The notes below the pieces were generated by a model. That model worked only from the letters and a program-made list of their open reading frames with translations, was not told where the DNA came from and searched no databases. From assembly GCF_947623445.1 (NCBI RefSeq), contig NC_135245.1, positions 20,157,501 through 20,221,500 on the forward strand: a DNA stretch of 64,000 bases, in the 5' to 3' direction. This document shows positions 59,566 to 64,000 of the stretch, piece by piece (the stretch's first letter is position 1; each line of letters opens with the position of its first letter). Made by a program: the position numbers and the translations under genes. The DNA is from Clavelina lepadiformis. Lineage: Eukaryota > Chordata > Ascidiacea > Aplousobranchia > Clavelinidae.

Positions 59566-62100
59566 GTATTAGGACAAATTGCGATTTTTTTATGCCAGTT
59601 TGGACGACAGCAGCATGTCATTGGTTGGTCTAGAAATTTTATTTTTTGTTGGATTCTTCTTCGAGATAAACGTGTAAGAAAGATTTTCCCGATTTAATGC
59701 GAACATCCGCCTTTTTGTGAAAACAATCGCAATTATGGGATGCCTTGTGCAACGTTTTCTTTTGATGAAACTATGAAAGAGGTCTCAATAAACGTTGGTG
59801 TTTAACGTAACTTATCAATAATCGTGTCGTCTGGAAATAACTTGTGAACAAACGAAGATTTATTACGAAAACTGAGGTATGATTATGTTATTGATATGGC
59901 GTCAAGTACGATATATTGTAAGATACACGGCGTGTTCATGATCGTGAACCAAAGCTTCCGTATGTTGCTCTTAGGGTGTCTAGTTTGTATTGGTTTGTTA
60001 CGTGTGACGTCTCGGATAGAAACTTGAGTTTTATTGCTACGCAGGAAACAGAAAACTTTAGAATGGGACCTTGCGCTTTTGAAAGTAGTTTTAAAACAAA
60101 GGCGCCGCGTACATTGTAGTTCACATCGCCCCGTAGATGACATCAGCAGACGGGAATATGTCAGAAGATTTTACGGTATGCTGGTGGCAGTTCGTGGGGG
60201 TCTGGGTGACGGTTGTTTGTAACATGATGACGACTAGGTTTTACCGAAGCTAGTTTGCGGCTGTAACGTGATCTTAATTCTCACGTAAGCTCTTTGTGTC
60301 TTTGATAAGGTATTTTGCACAATAAATATCATATATGATATCTATAACATTTAAAGTGTGACTTTTGACTTTGATATTCAAATGTATCATGATCATATCA
60401 CTAAATGACGTGATTTACCTTTGTAATATTTAGTCGATAAAGCAATCTATAAACAAATGTTTGCAAATTAATAACAGCTTTTCTACTGGTTATGTGCTTA
60501 GTAATTCTCAGATAAGATAGAGCGTTGTTATTCGTTGCAGTTAATATCTCCTTATTAGGTTGTGGTGAAACGACGGCGTTGGAATTTTTGTCGCGCACTT
60601 TCCATGTCTTTGCCAGGATCTCAAACGTTCCAAATATTTACTCCGGTTATAATAAAATTTCACAAATCTTTTTGTTTGATTCCCGGAAGTTTGAAAAGTG
60701 TGACGTAACAATAAAGTTGCGTGCCGAACAAACGAAAGCGTCGAAGGTAAAAGCTCATTGTTTGCCAGTAACGTTAACTCCCGCCCCCCCAATGAGTCAT
60801 TGTTTCACCAGGACGTCTGACGTTCCTGATTATGATGACTCATACCGTGTATTGCGTAACGTCGCAGGTGTTTTTGACGCAAATGCGTCACCTTTCAAAG
60901 CCCAAAAATGTTTGCGTAACTTTGTTGGCTCAAAGGTTGAGCAACATTTAAATCCAATATATAACACGTTGTAAGTAGTTTGACGCATTCTAATATAGTC
61001 ATGTTGTTCTTTGACTTTGAAACTTGACATTCTGTAGCATACGAATGAATTTGACCACTTTCCGCCTTTGACGTCACTAACTTTTAGTTAGGAATTTGTA
61101 AATAATAACATTTCCGCTAAACAACCTTGATAAAAAATTGATTGCACCACAGTCAATTCGTAATGCTTGGAGAAGCATCAAACCCGTTAACTAAAAAAGG
61201 TTATTTTTCAATAATAAGAGTTCAAATGACGTAATGATTACATATAAAGATGTTTTCGACAACCGACGTTACAGCCGTCTAAAGTTCATATCCCCCCACG
61301 TAAACAAGTCAAGTGTATCACATGATGTTATTATCAGACTGACGAATGACTTGGCAAGTTATTGGCCGCTGTCCCTCTAAGTACGATGTCTTTCTGACGT
61401 CATAATCCGCCAGTGTGAGAAAACAAATCAACTCGTACGATCCTGATTTTATTGTCTTTTGTTTGTTCTGCGCGCTTCTACCCAGCTTTGCTTCTATTTC
61501 AACTGGCGATATTGCGACATGGGGTGAGTTACCATGGTAACGTTTCTAGTTCTACTCACAAAATTATCGTCGAAACAATCGACAAACACTCTTTGATTTA
61601 TCTTTTACCCCCCCACAACTTTTGAAACTTGCTAATTAATTTAACACTGAAGCATTTTGGTAAAACACGCCGCCCCATAATTAAAAAAAACGAAATTAAT
61701 CGTTCAGGAATTGCAGTTATAATTGTATAAGGAAGTAGCTTCAACGATTCACCAGCATCCGTCGTTATACCGGTGGTGATTCATCCGTGAAATGCTATGA
61801 AGCGGCCTCACATACAAAACCTTGCTGGGGACAACCCTCCCAACAGACCGAATAAAATTCACCCAGTTATGACGAATTTCATCTGGGTCCAGTTTGCTTG
61901 AATGTGGGTCACGAAATAATGAGCATTATGTCGCAATAATAGGCCACGAACCTGAGCTTCAACATCTCTACGCAAGGTTAAAAGTTGGTCATTCTACAAA
62001 ATATTATCCATTGCCACGTTCGTTTTTAATTTCTTTTTCATATCATTACAACGAAAATGCTGGTATACAACATATAAGATATACAATAAGTCATCGTGTG
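59566..62100. other. No firm gene
   Basis: A 149-codon frame at 60525-60974 follows an acceptor-like TTCGTTGCAG, but it has no family likeness and a comparable frame exists on the other strand, so I leave it unassigned. The rest is AT-rich and non-coding. Confidence 0.35.
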
Positions 62101-62139
62101 TCATGACGAGCTCAAAACCCCGCCCATTAAGACGCAGGT

Positions 62140-62357
62140 TTTGTTGCTAAGAATCTAAACTGCTGGTAGCATGTGACATCGAAGTACTTTGCTAAATTTG
62201 CCTGGAGCGGTGTAAAGCGTTAATTACCACTTTGATTGTATCGAATTACTACCTGGACGTGCAAATAAAACACTAAGTTGTCTTCGACTTAGTTCCTAGC
62301 TGTTTTGATTCACGCATTGATATTTTAACAACACTCTTTTGGCGCCCAACATCTGTG
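62140..62357 (+). mobile_element. Probable LTR 3' part with tRNA-Lys primer binding site
   Basis: TGGCGCCCAACATCTGTG at 62340-62357 begins exactly like primer-binding sites for tRNA-Lys (TGGCGCCCAAC). AATAAA lies about 75 bp upstream, as in an LTR R region. Left border (TG at about 62142) is a guess. No gag-pol follows; the LINE fragment lies next to it. Confidence 0.35.
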
Positions 62358-62420
62358 GTTTGGTAAATTATTGCATCATTGTTCCTCTGCAGATATTGGT
62401 AACAGCGTTGCGCGACGATT

Positions 62421-63512
62421 GTGTCTTTTACAAAGTTCTCTTTCTTCTCTTTCATCGTCTTTCATCTCGAGAAAAGCAAACAAACAATCAAGCTATCTAG
62501 CAAAATGCGATCTCAGCCCAAGCAACCTAATACTGACCCGAAGCATGTGCCCTCATTAGGGCAGGCAGCTAGAACTGCCGTACGGGAAGGTGTCACGTTG
62601 CTACAGCTGAATGTAGAAGGTCTCACAAAAGCCAAAATCAACATCTTGGAACACCTTGTGAGCACCCACAAAGTCACCACCATCCTTCTACAGTATAAAC
62701 CACATATTGCAGCCCTCCGAAGCAAGATATCGGCAAGAAACAACCTTTTAAGATGTCTGGTTGGGTCCTCATGGGGTGCATCCACGTTTCGTACAGCAGC
62801 GCTTGCGATTGTCCACAGTGCTGCAGAGTACGCTGCTCCAGTCTGGTGTAGAAGTGTACATGCAAAGAAGTTGGACACCACCCTAAATGAGACCCTCAGA
62901 ATCATTACTGGCTGCCTCCGTTCCACTCCTGTTGCGTTTATGCCGGTGCTGGCAGGCATCGCTCCTCCCAAACATCGGAGAGCACAAGCAACTCACAAGA
63001 TTGCATGCCAAGCCATGGATAGCATCAACCATCCCTTACACGCAACCCTGGGCGGCCAACCCCACGGTGGCCGTCAGCGGCTGGTTTCTCGCCGCCCCTT
63101 TAGCAGACATGCTGCTGCACTTGTGGCCGCCGGCTTCAACATCAACACTGCATGGTGCGACGACTGGAAAGAAGTTTCCCGCCCCCTCCCCCCCCAGTTT
63201 AATGTGGAGCCCTCCACCACTACCCCTACTGGCGCAGACCTTCCTCGAAAGGCCTGGACAACCCTGAACCGCCTCAGAACTGGAGTAGGTCGTTTTGGCA
63301 AATGCATGCACCGCTGGGGCCTTAAAACATCATCATCATGCATATGCGGTGCAGAATCACAAACAGCAGAACATATCCTCTTCGACTGCCGTGTCCTGCA
63401 CCCACCCATGGGCCAAGACGACCTAAAGAGCCCTGACGAGGAAGGGAAGAGATGGCTGCAATTGGTAGCCGAATATGCTTGAGCCGACCTCATACGAAAG
63501 AAGAAGAAGAAG
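62421..63512 (+). mobile_element. Internally deleted LINE with an in-frame 353-codon fusion ORF
   Basis: The frame 62421-63482 joins two parts of a non-LTR retrotransposon. The first (TLLQLNVEGLTKAKINILEH) matches the start of an apurinic-type endonuclease domain. From about 62694 the text becomes IVHSAAEYAAPVWCRSVHAK and continues to a Cys-rich end (SSSCICGAESQTAEHILFDC), typical of the sequence after the reverse transcriptase. The endonuclease remainder and the whole reverse transcriptase are missing, and the junction near 62693 keeps the frame. After the stop come AAG repeats (63498-63512), a common LINE 3' tail. It cannot move by itself. Intact frame and sharp tail suggest a recent insertion. 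Composition is more GC-rich than the surroundings. Confidence 0.8.
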
Positions 63513-64000
63513 ATCTCGTTTATTCTTATCTTACCATCAGTTGACAACCGCGCGAAATATCATCATTTAGTAAGGCATAAATAATTGCCATTCTGACGTA
63601 AAAAGTTGCAAACATTTATGACGTCATTCGAGCTCTTAATTTAAGGAAATATTTGCTGTGATTTCTATGATTTCTTCTTTCTATTTCTACTTTCATGAGG
63701 TAATGGGCGGTAAGTGTCAAAAACACTGTTTTGTAATAAGATCTACTCGACCTTGGACTGCTCTACTATGCTTACTGATACCACCTGCGTCGAAAACGTA
63801 TCCGCCTTGTTTAGTATTTCCCATGAACTGATTATATGTAAGCTTAACGGCATCAAATGATGTGATGTCTTTTAAGTGATTTCTTCCTCATCAAGTGTTT
63901 TACAAAGAAGTAATGGCATTAAGTGACAAAACCTTTTGTTACCAGACAATTCTTTTGGTTTTAAATGTCCCGCCTATAACAAAAGGAGACGCACTTGCCG
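63513..64000. other. No supported gene
   Basis: AT-rich sequence to the window edge, with one TGACGTCA at about 63619. Nothing else is seen. Confidence 0.4.

Noticed and set aside
60525..60974. 149-codon plus-strand ORF after an acceptor-like site
   Set aside because: No family likeness, low complexity and a competing antisense frame; not enough to call a gene.

Overview
The window looks like an AT-rich animal nuclear genome, most likely an ascidian tunicate of the Ciona type. Genes are compact, with many short GT-AG introns. Protein families are metazoan: ZGRF1 helicase, trypsin, TNF receptor with death domain, EGF-pentraxin and C-type lectin. Short hAT elements with 8-bp target duplications are scattered between and inside genes. 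The species call is inference; nothing here names it. All exon models were built by hand from splice sites, reading-frame phase and family resemblance, without transcripts.

Layout. 0.5-16.9 kb (+): a ZGRF1-like gene. It has a long low-complexity 5' exon (486-3520, probably the same gene), a GRF zinc finger near 6.8-7.1 kb and an SF1 helicase core at 11.6-16.9 kb. Its largest intron holds an intronless 1,129-codon ORF on the opposite strand (7665-11054). 17.0-18.7 kb (+): a six-exon trypsin, 154 bp after the helicase stop. 19.3-20.8 kb (-): a six-exon, 310-residue fatty acid hydroxylase/sterol desaturase superfamily enzyme. 22.4-24.0 kb (+): a C-type lectin-like gene followed by a selectin-type sushi exon. 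24-34 kb: no convincing host gene, but palindromes, direct repeats, an array of tRNA-like units with a 711-bp tandem duplication, and a decayed LINE. 34.2-41.3 kb (-): a 600-residue type II membrane protein with eight EGF modules and a C-terminal pentraxin domain. 43-44.7 kb: an LTR-like element and a hAT MITE. 45.1-51.8 kb (-): a sixteen-exon secreted protein resembling clan GH-D glycoside hydrolases such as raffinose synthase. 54.3-56.6 kb (+): a TNF receptor superfamily member with death domain. 56.6-62 kb: mostly unassigned, with one isolated exon. 62.1-63.5 kb: an LTR/PBS-like remnant and an internally deleted LINE.

The genes do not form an obvious pathway. The secreted or surface proteins (lectin, sushi, EGF-pentraxin, TNF receptor, trypsin) would fit recognition or immunity, but adjacency alone does not show a shared function. 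The most notable points are: the helicase lacks the usual acidic pair of motif II and several glutamine-bearing motifs; it contains a nested antisense gene; the tRNA-like units form an array; the TGACGTCA octamer is strongly over-represented; and the EGF-pentraxin gene grew by a recent two-exon duplication.
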